The notes under the pieces: generated by a model
What the model was told of the DNA's origin: nothing
What the model saw: the letters and a program-made list of their open reading frames with translations, nothing else
Database searches by the model: none
NCBI GenBank assembly: GCA_036924285.1
Contig: JAYKYS010000018.1
Span: 6,510,001 to 6,574,000 of the forward strand
Direction: 5' to 3'
DNA: 64,000 bases
DNA from: Asterella californica
Taxonomy: Eukaryota; Streptophyta; Marchantiopsida; Marchantiales; Aytoniaceae
Position numbers and translations under genes: made by a program
Part shown: positions 49,044-61,708 of the stretch, piece after piece
Layout of the letters: each line of letters starts with the position of its first letter
Position numbering within the stretch: the first letter of the stretch is position 1

Positions 49044-49957
49044 ATCTAGCATATACCAAACTTCTCACCCATGTGAAAATGGTTCATACATGTAGCCAAA
49101 TGAAGCAAGGCTGCCCCCACTCTTATCTCAACGAGCACCACTTTTTGATATTTTGTAACATTCTTGACTACATGATTACAAACCATCTGTACCACAGTAA
49201 GAAACAAAGCTTTCGGCATACGAAGAGTCTTAATCCAACGATCATCATCGTAAGTCTTTCATAAATAGTATGAAATCATATAAGCGATCAAGGATTTACC
49301 CACCAAGTGTGTTGTTGTGCTTGTTGTTCATGCGCCACGACTAGCTAACAAGCAATAAAAATGATTGTTGTGAGAGACTCCTGCATGTCATCTCGGATAT
49401 GTAAATGATGCTGATTGGACTCGTCAACATCCTCCATCCGAGCGAACTCCACAACTATTTGAATTCCTATCACCACTATTGAAATCAACAAGGTAAGTAT
49501 GCCACGAACGTCTGCATAAAGTATTCATAATAGATCAATTAATATCGCCTATAAGTTATACCAAAAGCATACAAACATAGAATATTTTATAATATATATT
49601 CTGAGCTGAACTATATATAATATATTCTGAATTTAACTTCTCGAATTGAACTCTAAAATCGATCATAAATGCATATGTTCTGCCTATTTGCATTACTATG
49701 CATGCTTCCATAGGTGTTTGTGCATACATCACATATTAGGAGCTCCTTCTGTTTGTATCTACTGCTGGAAGAAGGAGCATGTATTGCTTGAGTTGGGTTA
49801 GGTTGAGCTTGGAGGTACTTGCATTGGTTGGTGGTGGTAGGATCCCCAATGCATCAACGAGCCCCTTGACTGATGAGCGTATTCGAGTGACTTGAGCGTC
49901 GGAAGGAACTGAACTGAACTTACTTAGAGCTCCTGTTCGGATCTAGCTTATATATGA
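49044..49957. other. Spacer without recognisable genes
   Basis: I see no supported feature. Confidence 0.35.
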
Positions 49958-50093
49958 AACAATATACTTATGAGACATATGGATATACTATTGAACCTGA
50001 TTTACTTATATTTGAAGGTTTGGATAACAATATACTTATGAGACACATGGATATACTATTGAACCTGATTTACTTATATCTGAAGGTTTGGAT
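49958..50093 (+). repeat. 68-bp unit, two tandem copies
   Basis: AACAATATACTTATGAGACA starts at 49958 and again at 50026. The copies differ at about two positions, which indicates a recent duplication. Confidence 0.85.
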
Positions 50094-50550
50094 AACTGAC
50101 TTTTGAACCAATTTTCAATTGACAAGCAATAAACTACTGCTTAGTTTAATTTACTGAGAGCAATTTACAGCTAGGCGAGCAGAAGAGTCAAACGTAATCA
50201 ACAACTATAAGCAATAGAATGTAAATTATGAACTTCCACCTATGCATGATTGCCACAACTTCAAATCTGACAGCATATAACATTAAACTTTAATCATAAA
50301 GTTTCAAAACAAATGAAGACAAAGTATTTATGAGTTTACAAAAAGAAATGCTCAAAGAAAGAGCACTTTCGAGTTTACACAAAAATCTCAACAAAATGGA
50401 TTTATCCTACATCACTTATAAGTTCACTAGACAGCACGGCTCTAAATACTAAAAGCTGATCCAATGTGGGCTAAAGCACATGCACTCTTATCTAACACAC
50501 TAACTAGCTGATCTGAAAAAAGATGTCACTTCTATGCAGCTTTTGAAACT

Positions 50551-51372
50551 CTAGATCTTTGTACAATTCGAGCTTTTTGTTCTCCATCTCAACAATAGAA
50601 TATCAAAATTGGTCAATGTCTGATTAAGTGTAGATGTAGAATGACCTATGTCTCTTTTTTTCTTGTCGGAATTATGTCGACTTGTAGCTTCAACATCAGA
50701 CAGAGAAGTCGAGGTACTCATTTCACATTCGTGTTGTGTAACAGCTTGAGGTTCAAGTTCAAGACCAAACCCTGAACTTAGAGTTAAGGTCTCTATACAC
50801 GAAGGAGTCGTTCTAAGACGTTGTCCATACCAACAGCCGATTAGAGGATAATATTGTTCAAGGAAGCTCACTAAGAGCTTCCTCTCTTCACGTTCACGTC
50901 GTGTCAGAGTAGAATATGGAGCATTTTCGAAGGTCTTATTGTGGCACGCATTTTCTTGTAACCATCAATGATATTCTCTCATTTATTTATGATATGAGGA
51001 GTATCTACTTCTACTACTTTCGAGTGAAAATTGACTGAATTTCTTAAGCGTAGTCTCAACCAATTGCATGTTTGCTAGACTCGAATTTTGACAATGCTCT
51101 TCAAACTCAATCCGTTTATCTTCAATCAAATACACTATTTTCTATTTCTGCCATGTGAATCTACTCCTTTGCTGTCTATTACGTGACATGGACGACACTG
51201 GTTGAGATGCACTGTCCACGTTTAGAATTGGACTCGCTGAGAATCCACAGAACTGCCACCAACAACATTCAAACGAATTTGCGTGATTTCTTGTTGTACA
51301 ACTCATCAGCGGGATCGCATTGTCCAAGCTGCTACCCACAATCTCTCGCTGGTTAGGCAGAGGTGCCCACAC
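50551..51372 (-). pseudogene. Myb/SANT-like DNA-binding protein, decayed
   Basis: The minus strand gives RSRFTW, then KIVYLIEDKRIEFEEHC after a stop, then a helix-rich stretch, DGYKKMRATIRPSK, and finally in another frame SFLEQYYPLIGCWYGQRL followed by a Ser/Thr-rich tail. The opening W...LIE.KR pattern and the closing WYG segment resemble plant Myb/SANT-like (trihelix-type) proteins, some of which accompany Harbinger transposons. Stops at about 51,140 and 50,970 and at least two frameshifts show it is broken. The family call is tentative. Confidence 0.35.
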
Positions 51373-52518
51373 TCTATCAACAGAAATCTGTCTGAAATTC
51401 GATAAGATTTAAAACAATTTATGTTGGCTATCTGGATTGAGTATATCACCGTGATTATCTTCCATGGTATCCTCTTCATGCTGCTCGCCTTCACATGCAA
51501 CTTCTCAAATGTCCAACATTTTTCTCCTCAGCAGAATTGTCCCAACTTCAGTTAGTATATACCAACTTATCAACTTCGCGATGCAAACAATGAACAAAAT
51601 TGTCAAGAAAAAATACTAAAATTTGCACATCTCTCACAATACAATCACAACTCTTGCACACAACAATATGTACATCTGGTAACTATATGAAATGATTGAA
51701 CATAAGCTACTAAAGCAGATATTTTGTACTCATGAAACACAACCATCTACTTCACTCTTGATTTTTCTTTTTCAATTCAAACTTGCTCCTCTCGCGCTCA
51801 ACCAGTTCTATGTCGCTGGACTCCTTCTCTTTCCCTCACTTTACCTGACGTGGACATAAATTTAACGTGACGTTTTCATGATAACTTAAATTTCACACGT
51901 GCTAACACTTAAAAACTCAAAATCCAAAAGAAATACACGCTTGCACCAACCCATTTCCCAGAAAGAGAAACTGTATGATAAAATGTATCCTGCTTGAAAT
52001 GAAAAGAATCCCTTATTACCAACCCTCAAAATTACAAATATGAGAGTGAAAAACTATGTGGGTCTGTACCTTAGACGCTCCAAGCAAATCCCAAGTGCTC
52101 TTGGGGATTTGCTCCAAGAGCACTCCCCAAGAGCGCTGGGGGTTCGTCCATTGCTCAAGATCTGCGAAGCAATGGAAACCATAAGTTTATCAGTAAAGGA
52201 AACTATACAACTTCAACATAATTTCTTCCAACATCCCGCTATCCGCGTGCAAAGATGTGTCCGGCGTATCAGTATTGACGTCCTCAAGCTTCTTCAGTGA
52301 ACTACTTTAGATAGTGTCTGGCAATCCATTTGACTCGTGGACAGAGATCAAATAATATAACTTGACAGTTTGAGAGCAGATTGGCAGGGGGTTTTGTCAC
52401 AGATTTGTCAATAGCTTACAGGGATGCTAAACTTCATTCGGAAGGACGGTACTTGGCTTGACGTTTCCGAATAGAGGTGATGCAAGATACCGTATCTAGA
52501 AGTAGTGCTAGAAGGTGA
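51373..52518. other. Spacer with a short clustered inverted repeat
   Basis: No gene was seen. At about 52,091-52,137 AGTGCTCTTGG pairs with CCAAGAGCACT (11 bp, loop about 10 nt), and a further related CCCCAAGAGCGCT follows directly. Confidence 0.5.
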
Positions 52519-53823
52519 CTATTTCCAAACGAATTTAGGACTTTTAGGTCTTCGCTCCACCGCAATGGGGTCACCAACGTTGATGCAGAAGGCGCTTGGA
52601 ACAGCCTCAAGGACTATCCACTCGCCGTCTTCAACTGCGTACCGGGCGTCGAAGCTTGTAAAAGTGTGATTCCGCCCGGGGTCTGTATGAGCATCTGAAC
52701 CAACTTGAAGCTCCTCAGCGCCGCTGCGATATAGAAGTTTGCCCTGAGGGTGTTTACAGGTTCTCCAGTAAGTCCTTCCAACAAGGTCTTGGCCGGTAGA
52801 CCAAGCCCTTCGGACAGACACAGATAACAGCTTCTCGGCAAGTAACTTCACCTCGTTCGCATATTCCCGAATCGTTTCTCTGTACACCCGGTTTTCCAGA
52901 ATCGGACGAAGATCGTAACGTCAGAAAACAACAAGATATCTTCACATTCCGCTGCAATGCTTCATGTGATAATAATCTGAAACAGTATACCAACTGAAGC
53001 CAAAGCACTAACAATCTCAGAATAGTTACGAGCATGATATAACTTTGCAATACAGTTCTAGATATTTTCATCCCGTAAATAGCTGCAAAGCGGGCTATTT
53101 ACGGAACACAGAGGAGTGGACGTATAGAAATGTAGCTACTGGCCTTCCTGCATTCCTGGAGCTTAGACGGTTTGAACTGAGAGTGTGAAGATCAAGATGG
53201 TGAGGATTGACATCGAGACGAAATCTCTAACCGGTGAAGCAAAGCAATTATGACTAAAAGTCATTTAACAGCCGATCCAGAATCTTTGTTTAGTCATCGC
53301 CATCTGATAACCGGGTATTCACCAATCGATTTCACGTCTATGCTCCAGCAGTTTAAAGGAAAATGCTCCGTTCTATATCATAGATCTGCAGCTACTCTAC
53401 AGCTACTAGTGCTGAGTTGGATTATTTCAAACGAATTGCATCAGCTGAACTGTGAATGATACTAGTTACTGCAGATCATCATATGCTTAGCCAAATTCTG
53501 GAGGATTGCGAGGCTAGAGGTCTTCTCGTCTATTGGACACCGGAGAAAGGGTGTAGAAGACAGCAACAACTTTCATGTTGGCGTACCCTTGTAAAACCCT
53601 AATACTCTGTTTTCAAGTACTCTGTCTTTTCTTCCTCCTTCAAATGGAAGACGCATTTCATGACTTCTCTAACTTTGTTCATGAGGTTTGGGTCCACTCC
53701 ATGGTTTTCAACCTGGAAAGCCTCGAACGACTTACAAGCCCTCATAATCTCCTGAGAGATCTGTGCGCGGCCTGGTCCCTCTAAATCCCCAAAATCAATC
53801 ACGGGGACTCTGAATTCTGACAC
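52519..53823 (-). pseudogene. 2-oxoglutarate/Fe(II)-dependent dioxygenase, frameshifted pseudogene
   Basis: An exon-1-like piece (53,823-53,599) reads RVPVIDFGDLEGPGRAQISQ and ENHGVDPNLM, the N-terminal (DIOX_N) half of plant dioxygenases related to ACC oxidase. The catalytic half (about 52,920-52,560) gives VYRETIREYANEVKLLAEKL, then SEGLGLPAKTLLEGLTGEP, LRANFY, EELQVGSDAHTDPG (first two iron ligands, HxD), GITLLQ, and DGEWIVLEAVPSAFCINVGD. These lie in alternating frames, with shifts near 52,820, 52,725 and 52,675. The third ligand His and the 2OG-binding RxS region, which should follow INVGD, are absent. No ATG opens the first piece (GTG at 53,823). No active enzyme can come from this copy. 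Confidence 0.8.
53073..53104. repeat. 10-bp hairpin within the dioxygenase pseudogene
   Basis: CCGTAAATAG (53073-53082) and CTATTTACGG (53095-53104) pair perfectly across a 12-nt loop. It lies between the two coding pieces, where the intron would be. Confidence 0.7.
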
Positions 53824-54533
53824 GTTTGGTATTTTTGCATAATTTCTTTCATATCCGTTGGCCTGTTATGCTCCGCTTGGTAGCTTTGCCATCGCCTCTT
53901 CGGTCTCTTCTCCTACGTCGCTCCTCCTCGCTTCCAGTTGGCGGCTTTGCCTTCACTTTCCGATCGTCATTCTAACGGCAATCAGGAACGTACGCAGGAT
54001 GTCGTTGCGAGAGAGTAGAAGGGCTCGACCGCTGAATCAACTGATGAGGACTTACAAATTTGGTCCTCGAAATAGACATTATCGGATGGACAATGCGAGG
54101 GAATATCACTTTACTGACTTGCTTCTCTAGATGCAGCTGCGCGGAGTTGCTTATATAATACAAACATCCGTTTGATTGGTGAAGTTTTATTCCTCTGGCT
54201 CTAGAAAAGGAGTTAAGGCGTGTTTCTTGCTTTTCTTGTGTATACGATCGTACATTTGACGCAGGTTCGCACTCCCAAAAAGCTGAGACTTTACAACCCA
54301 ATCGTACGTATCGATTCCGTATAGATTCAGAAGTCGGAGGGTTCAAACTATTTTCGTGGAATCGTTATCTCCTCTCGACGGGACATTTGTTCAGTGCAAG
54401 GAGAAGGAATGTGACCTACTCTAGTAGAGTCTAGATCCGCCTGCCGTGGCGGCAGTCTTGACCGGATCTTCTCGCTCTAAGACCTACCAATTCCTGTCGA
54501 GGTAGCTTTCTTCGCTACAATTGCTACAATCCT
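53824..54533. other. Spacer without recognisable genes
   Basis: Overlapping frames on both strands (plus 53,858-54,130; minus 53,972-54,346) have no recognisable product. Confidence 0.35.
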
Positions 54534-54576
54534 TAGCTACTTAAAAAGTTTCTTCCGGAAACTTTTTGAGTAGCTA
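54534..54576. repeat. 19-bp inverted repeat with a 5-nt loop
   Basis: TAGCTACTTAAAAAGTTTC (54534-54552) pairs with 54558-54576 with one G-T type mismatch. The centre (TTCCGGAA) is itself palindromic. Confidence 0.85.
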
Positions 54577-57292
54577 AAGAACTGAATCACACGTCTTCTC
54601 CAAGGGCGCCCCAGGCAACGAACGTCCCAGATCATAGGGAGACCACTCAAGGAGACCTACCTCACTTGGCAGCAGTCCGAACTCCGATCTCTCGACGCAG
54701 TATCATCAAAACGACAAGACAGATTATAGTCTTCTCCCGTTAGCTTGCATTATGCCAAAAACTTTCGAGGAAACTAGACTCATGAAGACTGATGAAAACC
54801 CCACCGTTAGTACAAAACTGCACCCGAAATTCGCAACGTAGCAAGTCGAGAGGCCGCTCGCAAGTACTACGACGAAGCTTCACAATTAAACAAGCGACAA
54901 AGATTAGCTCGCCGTCCTGACTCTACGCCCTTTGGAAAATCTTATTCGTGCTCTGCAACCAAAACTCCTTCTAGTAGATCGCCTCCACTGATTGACTGTC
55001 TTACAAAGACAGCCAGAAAAAATTCCCTGAAAGATACTGCTGAACCCTAAAACTCACTTTCGACCAACCTCGTCCCGAGGACAAGAAACACACGAGAGTA
55101 CTCAGCACGGAGTTCTGAGTCGCCGTCTTCCTCAAGGGAAGTGCAATTCAGCGCTGCAACACACGATGACGCTACATTACACTCACGCCCGTCAGCTGTA
55201 AAGGTATAAAGAGCAGGGGAAGAAAAGGGAGCACACGAGATGATAAGATGGAGCAAGATTTGGCTAACTCTACACTACGCGGGTAAAAAGAACAGAACAG
55301 CGCAGTTCACGAAGAGAGAGAGAGATAGAGAGAGAGAGAGAGCGCATGCGTGTGTGGTAGTGATCAGGAGACGGCAAAAAGTGAAATTTGGTTCATGCAG
55401 ACTGATGCAGTGAAAATGTCATTTTGGCGGAAAGGTACCACCGTCAGCCCTGGATAAACATTACTTGGTTAACTGTTATTTTTTATTATAATGGTTAGAA
55501 TTTGGGTATTTTATAAAGCAGATACTCGAGAAGCTGTTATTTTGTTTACTGTTAACTGTTATGGTTTGGGTATTCTACTCCTTGGTTAATACATCTGAAT
55601 ATATGTTATTTTATGATAACAAGATGTATATATAAAAGTATATAATTCATATAAGATAAAATCTATTGAACAAAACTGTATCTAGTAAAATGTTCACTTC
55701 GTTCTTTTAACCGAGAGTAGTACTGTATTGGTAAATTTGCAGTACTTCTTTTAATTGGGATCACTGTGACATAAACCAATATTTTTATCAAAGTTTAACT
55801 TTAATTTTAATGCAGTCTATGATTAATATATTAATTATACCCTAACTAGAGTTTCAAGACGCATACTGCATGAAAGTTTGTAACGCAGTTTACTAAATAT
55901 AAAAAGCGATGATTTAACAAGCACACGTGGTGTTTGCTGCCGGTCTCAGGAGACTGCGAACTGAAGGCAAATGAGAAGTATATAGCCAGGGTCGCGAACC
56001 CAAAAAAGCGGCTTTTTCATCTTTTCACTATACGAGAACACCAGAGAGCAAGAGCAGAGCAGAGGCTTACAGAGAGTCCAGACTGGGTGAGCAGAGAAGA
56101 CGTTTTGGCAGACTAGAGTTCTAGACTAGATTCCACAGAGAGAAGACCCTTGGTTAAGAGCTACAGGCTGAGGTTACCAGAGGAATTCTGGAGTCAATTT
56201 AGTCTTTACAGTAATCAGAGCGTTTAGAGAGAAAACCAGCTTTTGGAGAAATTCCAGTTCCGAAGCTAAATTCTCATCAGAGAGTTCCAGTAGCAGGAAA
56301 GATTGCCGGTTTGAGCGTTTCTCCGAGACCTTGTCAACAAGAAAACACCGTGTAATGTATATGAGCCCGTGATTTCCTTTGTTATATGATAAGTAAGCTT
56401 GGATTGAGTGCCAAAGCTGGATTGAAGCGTCTGGTGTGGAGTTGACTCTATTTTTGTGTACCTTCTTACTTCTTAGCATCCACTAGGGTTCCTAGTCCTG
56501 GCTGTAGTTCTGCAGGGATTATTGCGTTTCGACTTGATCACCAGTAGCGGAAGCGCTGCCCAAATTTTATCCAACCCAGGCCCAGAATAGTTTTCATGGT
56601 GTTCTGAAACCTGAGATTAGTTCCAGAGACCTGCAAAAGATTAGTTGGTTATTCTAAACCTGTCCGACGGTTATCCAATCCTTGGTGTTTATTAGCGGAA
56701 AGTTTAACGAACTGGATATACAGACACAAATAAAGTACACCGGTCTTCAGGGAGGTTCACGTTCGACAACTCATTGGTTAGAGACGGACAGCTCGATTCC
56801 GTGATCTGCGGTCGAACATTACAAGTTGTATATCAGTATTGTACATCAATAGTTTAGTATACGTAACAGTAGATATTTAAATTTATAAAATTAAGACCTA
56901 ACATATATCCTTATCTCTCTTTCAAATTAATATTCGCGGGTTCTTTCGATGAAAAATGTAATACCGTATCATGCGAAAACTCAAGTTTCAATCCTAAATA
57001 TCTTTCACCTCTTCATGTCACTCATATCCACTCGTCTTATATCGTATCTTGTTTCTTTCTTGATTTTTTTTAGTTTTCTTTAATGGTTATATTCTCTAAA
57101 TTACATATCATAATGCATTATAATATATAACTGATTACGAGGTTATAATGTTACTTCTCTGTCAAGGTTAGGATTTCTCTACTCTACAGCACTAACATTT
57201 ATCCAGGTTACACTGTACGGTACTGTAAAGGAGACAGAGGCTCGCGGCCAGTAGATGAGACGAGGGTAGATTGCATCTGCCTTGGAACGCGG
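54577..57292. other. Spacer with (GA)n microsatellite
   Basis: A (GA)n tract with one interruption lies at 55313-55342. The rest is AT-rich with no supported ORF. The segment 55,925-56,520 has LTR-like composition (CAGAG-rich leader text) but no second copy in the window. Confidence 0.45.
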
Positions 57293-57934
57293 ATGAGAGT
57301 TATCGAGGTAGGCGGCATATGCCGCTGTCTGGACAGAGAGCTACACACAAATGCCGTGACAATGGTGACATCACCAGGGTTTGAATCTTTGGACATTTCT
57401 CTTGCTTTCTCGTCTCAATCACAGTGCGCTTCCACTTTCTCTCCTGCACTTCCGCACTCGTGGCAAATTCGAAATCCGTGCCAGTTTGCTCCTCGATGCA
57501 GTGCCAGGCCGAGTGCAGGATTATATGCGAGTCTCGATCGACTTTATGCACAAATCCGATCGCGCGGCGTCCACGTCCCGCTCGTTGAAAAGTCATCGAC
57601 TTATTATGGACGACTACGATGGTCTCGCTCCGTCATTCTGCCCACGAGAACCCTCGGATCTTATCCAGCTACTCCCCTTCACACGGCTCCGCTTGATGGC
57701 AGCAGATTTCGTTTGTGCTTCGGCCGCATAGTGCCACGAAACCTCCTAACAGCATGTAGCTTCACACTAGAGCGTATCTTGTACTCAGCTGCTTGGAACG
57801 CCACGCCAGGAGATCTCAGGCTCGGCCAGCTAATGACCTCTTTGGCTTTCGTCGAGAGTTGCAGGCACTTTCGGCAAGTGACGTCTTGCCACGTTACAAC
57901 TTTATCAAGAGCCCAGGCGCTCCTGACTGTCTAG
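57293..57934 (+). CDS. Orphan ORF, 213 codons, function unknown
   Basis: This is the longest frame in the right quarter of the window, in a locally GC-richer island. The product (MRVIEVGGICRCLDRELH start) has no signal peptide, membrane segment or family motif that I recognise. Overlapping frames of similar quality exist on both strands (plus 57,381-57,731; minus 57,300-57,596), so composition alone could explain the open frame. It may be a fragment of a decayed gene. Confidence 0.25.
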   Translation: MRVIEVGGICRCLDRELHTNAVTMVTSPGFESLDISLAFSSQSQCASTFSPALPHSWQIRNPCQFAPRCSARPSAGLYASLDRLYAQIRSRGVHVPLVEKSSTYYGRLRWSRSVILPTRTLGSYPATPLHTAPLDGSRFRLCFGRIVPRNLLTACSFTLERILYSAAWNATPGDLRLGQLMTSLAFVESCRHFRQVTSCHVTTLSRAQALLTV

Positions 57935-59016
57935 TCACCCCCTGCTATGCCGGATAGGGACCGGGCCTGCATCTTGATTCTTGACTGTGACGAAAAATAT
58001 ATGAACGAATAGCTGGTAAACACCTGTACAGCCGTCTGGTCATGTTTCCCCGAGGGGTGAGTGGGGACATAAGACGTTCATAGCTCCAACTTACCTTACA
58101 GTCCCTATCCTATGGAGGTCAAATGATGGCCTCTTGTGCTCCTTTTCTTTCCTTAAAATATTTGCCGCTATAAATGAAAATGGGGTCCCGCTAAATCGGA
58201 CACCATTTCACGTTTGTTATTTCACGTCCCCACGACGGAAAGTTACCAAAAAGTGAAGAAAAATGTTTGCACCAATGTTCAGATATTGATGACACCGTCG
58301 CACAGAAGATAAGGACAGATGGGAGTGAAACAAAGCAGTTCCTTCTCTAGGTGTCATTTGACATATCCTGACGAGGTGCATCTTTTAAACCGTCGATTGT
58401 CTATCGAGGTCAAATAAGAAGATGCTAACGATGCGGGTATCTGGTGAGCTAAACCGCAGCTCCTAATCGCGTTTAGCTTTGGTCTAAACTGATTAGTGGT
58501 GTTGTATCCCACCGTTAATCCAAGTACCTCCCCTGGATAATACTAACAGTCTAAGAAAGTACAACATGAGAAAACTGTCTCTTGCATGAGGTGAGAGACG
58601 AAGAGTGGCAATCGTTCACGGATGCTAGAACACCCGTGCATATATCTTAACTTTCACGTACATCGTTTCGAATCGGTGTTTTATATATTATAGTGTTTAC
58701 CAGGTTCCAAAATAATAAATATAAAATATTCTACCTTAGAAATCTTTAGTTGCGCATGCAAATAACCATTTAGAGGTCCGTGTCATGTTCCTGGACGTCA
58801 GCGAGTGGCATGCTTCATGGGAAGTTGTCAATATAGCTCTTTCTCCAATACCACTCGAGAGAAGTACGGTGAAGAGAGATTCTTTTATGTTGCTTCAGTT
58901 CTCTTGTGTTTTTTATATGTTTTGTATAGCTAATCGTCGATTTTGTATAGTTCATAACAAGAAAAAAAGTCTGAAAACAAGGTGAGAATTGTTTGTCTTC
59001 CATTATTTTTCTGGGT
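57935..59016. other. Spacer without recognisable genes
   Basis: No supported feature. GGATAGGGAC near 57,955 and GTCCCTATCC near 58,102 form a 10-bp inverted pair about 140 bp apart, which could be chance. Confidence 0.35.
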
Positions 59017-59163
59017 CTTCCACTAACAAAAGTCGTTTATATAACATGATTCTGAAACAAATGCATAACTTTGGAATGCTATTGCAAATCTTCCACTAAC
59101 GGAAGCTGTTTATATAATACAAGATTCTGAGGTAAATGCATAGCTTTGCAATGCTATTACAAG
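59017..59163 (+). repeat. 73-bp unit, two tandem copies
   Basis: CTTCCACTAAC starts at 59017 and 59090, and both copies continue GTTTATATAA and ATGCATA(A/G)CTTTG(G/C)AATGCTATT. They are moderately diverged. Confidence 0.75.
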
Positions 59164-61708
59164 CAACTTGTTCATGGTACTAAAGCATCCCATTGGTTTA
59201 TCTACCTCGCGCACTGCATGTTCTTTCTTTTATCCTATTTACTTGAATGCATATATATATTTGCGTTCAAACAAGACTTCTGTCTTCTGAAGAGCTAATT
59301 ACACCATTATAATTTCTGTTGCTGAGCATGTCGAGAGACATATGAGTTAGAGAAGTATATTCTCAAAGAAAGTTTCACTGAAAAATGCATAAATAAAAAA
59401 GGAGTTCTAGACATTAGTATCATTTAGATATATATGTTGTTAAAGGTGTTTTCAAGTAAATATACTAAGCTAAGCACTCTGCAAGGTTACAAATATTTGG
59501 GGAGTTTCAAATCACTCGAATAAATTTTTGATACTTTCTATATAAGAAGATTTAAACATGAATGGTTTAACTAAATATTTTAAACTCCAGAAATTTCAGT
59601 TTTCTTTTTAATTTCGATTCACCCCGAACCTTGTTTTAAACACAACGTCATTTGCATCGTGCCTCTCTCACAAAAAATATAAATTTTGGTCTTCAGATTT
59701 CAACATACTTAACACCCCGTCAGAAATGTAGTCACTTGTTCGCATAACCATACTAGAGAGTATAATAATTAAGGAGTAGTACTAACACGATATTATTAAA
59801 TTAATAATTATTATTTTTACATTACGTTTTTAGACAGTGAGTTTTTATTGCTCTATATAGAACTTTAGTAGGCACGGTCCACAAGAGAGTAACTGTAGTA
59901 GGCGATGTTATTTTATACGCACATGTTGTATGCAGGAGTTTTGATTTACCGGTGTGTGATATTTTATGAGGGATAGACAACTTTAGAGCTATTGATAGCG
60001 GGTCTTAGCCTTGATGTTCTTCCTCCCTTCGAGGCGTTGGTTGCTTGGTCCTTCGGGTCTCTCTTTCCTTTGTAAGGTTTGATGAGGTCTTTCCATCCAT
60101 TTGCTATTCATAACATCGTTTGTAAAAAACAAAAAACAAAAAAAAACATTATTACACATGGACTTGTATCAGTGTGCATATTGACGTCACCTTTGCAATT
60201 CTTCTTGAAAACAGAGGAAGTCATACTGAAATGCCTACCGTGACTGTGAAAATAGATAAATAAACATTGCAAGTCATATTGTTGCTATGTGTTAGGACGA
60301 GGGGGGAGCGGGGCGGGGAATTTTTGTCGTCTAACTGAAAGGACGGGCGGTGTCGTTGTGAAAACCAAAAAGAAGAGGAAATAGTAAGCACGGATGGTTA
60401 AAGTGGTAAATCTGGATAAACCGTTAATGCATAGACCCACAAATCCATTGCAAGCGTAGTTCCTTGTTTGTAAATTGTCATGAGATGAAACTGATAACAA
60501 ATTTTTAAGATATCGTAACCTTATAGTTCAAATAAATGCACTAAAACATTCATTTTGAATTATTTTGTGGATGAAATTTTAGTCAGAATCCTTTCACTTT
60601 GTATTTAGCTGTTAGAACTTCCACAGTGAACTTGGAATGTTTAGCTTGTGTATATAATAGCATGATGTTTTGTGATAACATACTTGTTAGTAAATTAAAT
60701 ATCGTTTGAGGACAATTTCATAAAACAAATTTAATGCTGTTCCGTGAGACGTGATAATCATTTGAAAACCGTTCAAAGACGTAAAACGAAGTGTAGGAAG
60801 GACAAATTGCCCATCATCTGCAGGAGTGGCAAGTATGGAGGTCAGATTGACTAGACCTCCATACTACAACATTAACCACATTTATTGTTAGTCACGGCGA
60901 CTATTAAAATATGCACAACAAAAAATGTGACTGATGGCATTCGTTCTGTACAACACTAATCCAAGTTTTGATCAAAATAATGCTAGTGTTATTATTGATA
61001 TATAAACAGAATATAAAAATATATTTCTTTCTAAAATATAATAAAATTCAAAATGTCCTATTTTAGAATCGAAAATAATTTTAACTTTTTTGAGAAGTTA
61101 TTAAAAATTCTTGTTTTTTAGTTACATGTGTCTCAACGAAAAACAACTTTTACAGTGAACCTCTGGGCACAGCAGACTGAAAGTTGGTCAAGATCAGTGA
61201 CCATAGTTTAGAATTTGCTGGTGGTTAAACACATGTTACATTCATGTGTTCGTATTTAGTGCCTGAATTGTCTTTTTATATACTACACATAAATTTTTGT
61301 CATTTTATTGTTATTCTTCTCCAATCATAATTAATGTTATTAACACTATTTAAAAGGTCCAATGTTAGATTATCACAAAAGGCAGTGAGTGCAGAATGTC
61401 CACACGGCGTGCTAAGCATATTAAGTCACTTTCTGGTTGGTTGGGAAAATTCCAAATAATAAAACTTAAATAATTTTAGATATTATTAATTAATAAGAAA
61501 GTGAAACCAAATTCCTTACGTGTGAGAACGTCTCAACATGAGGAAAACCATCGTACCAAGACAAAACCATCACTGGTACCAACGTACCCCTTGCTCGAAT
61601 TATGCGGAGTATCAAGTAGCATCACAGAATCAACAGTATGGATCTGGACCTTCACACTAGTTGGGAATTAACATTAAGTCATGTTATACAAAATTCAATG
61701 CGTTTAAC
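59164..61708. other. AT-rich spacer
   Basis: No gene was seen. A short G-rich run (GAGGGGGGAGCGGGGCGGGG) lies at about 60,300-60,319, and a 12-bp hairpin is listed separately. Confidence 0.4.
60832..60865. repeat. 12-bp perfect hairpin
   Basis: AGTATGGAGGTC (60832-60843) and GACCTCCATACT (60854-60865) are perfectly complementary around a 10-nt loop. Confidence 0.8.

Noticed and set aside
56205..56222. Copia-type primer-binding site (resembling TGGTATCAGAGC) after a CA dinucleotide
   Set aside because: Only about two thirds of the bases agree, no gag follows, and no LTR start or partner copy is visible.
56780..56830. tRNA-like segment (TTGGTTAGAGACGG ... CTCGATTCC)
   Set aside because: The A-B spacing of about 15-20 nt is too short and no arms fold.
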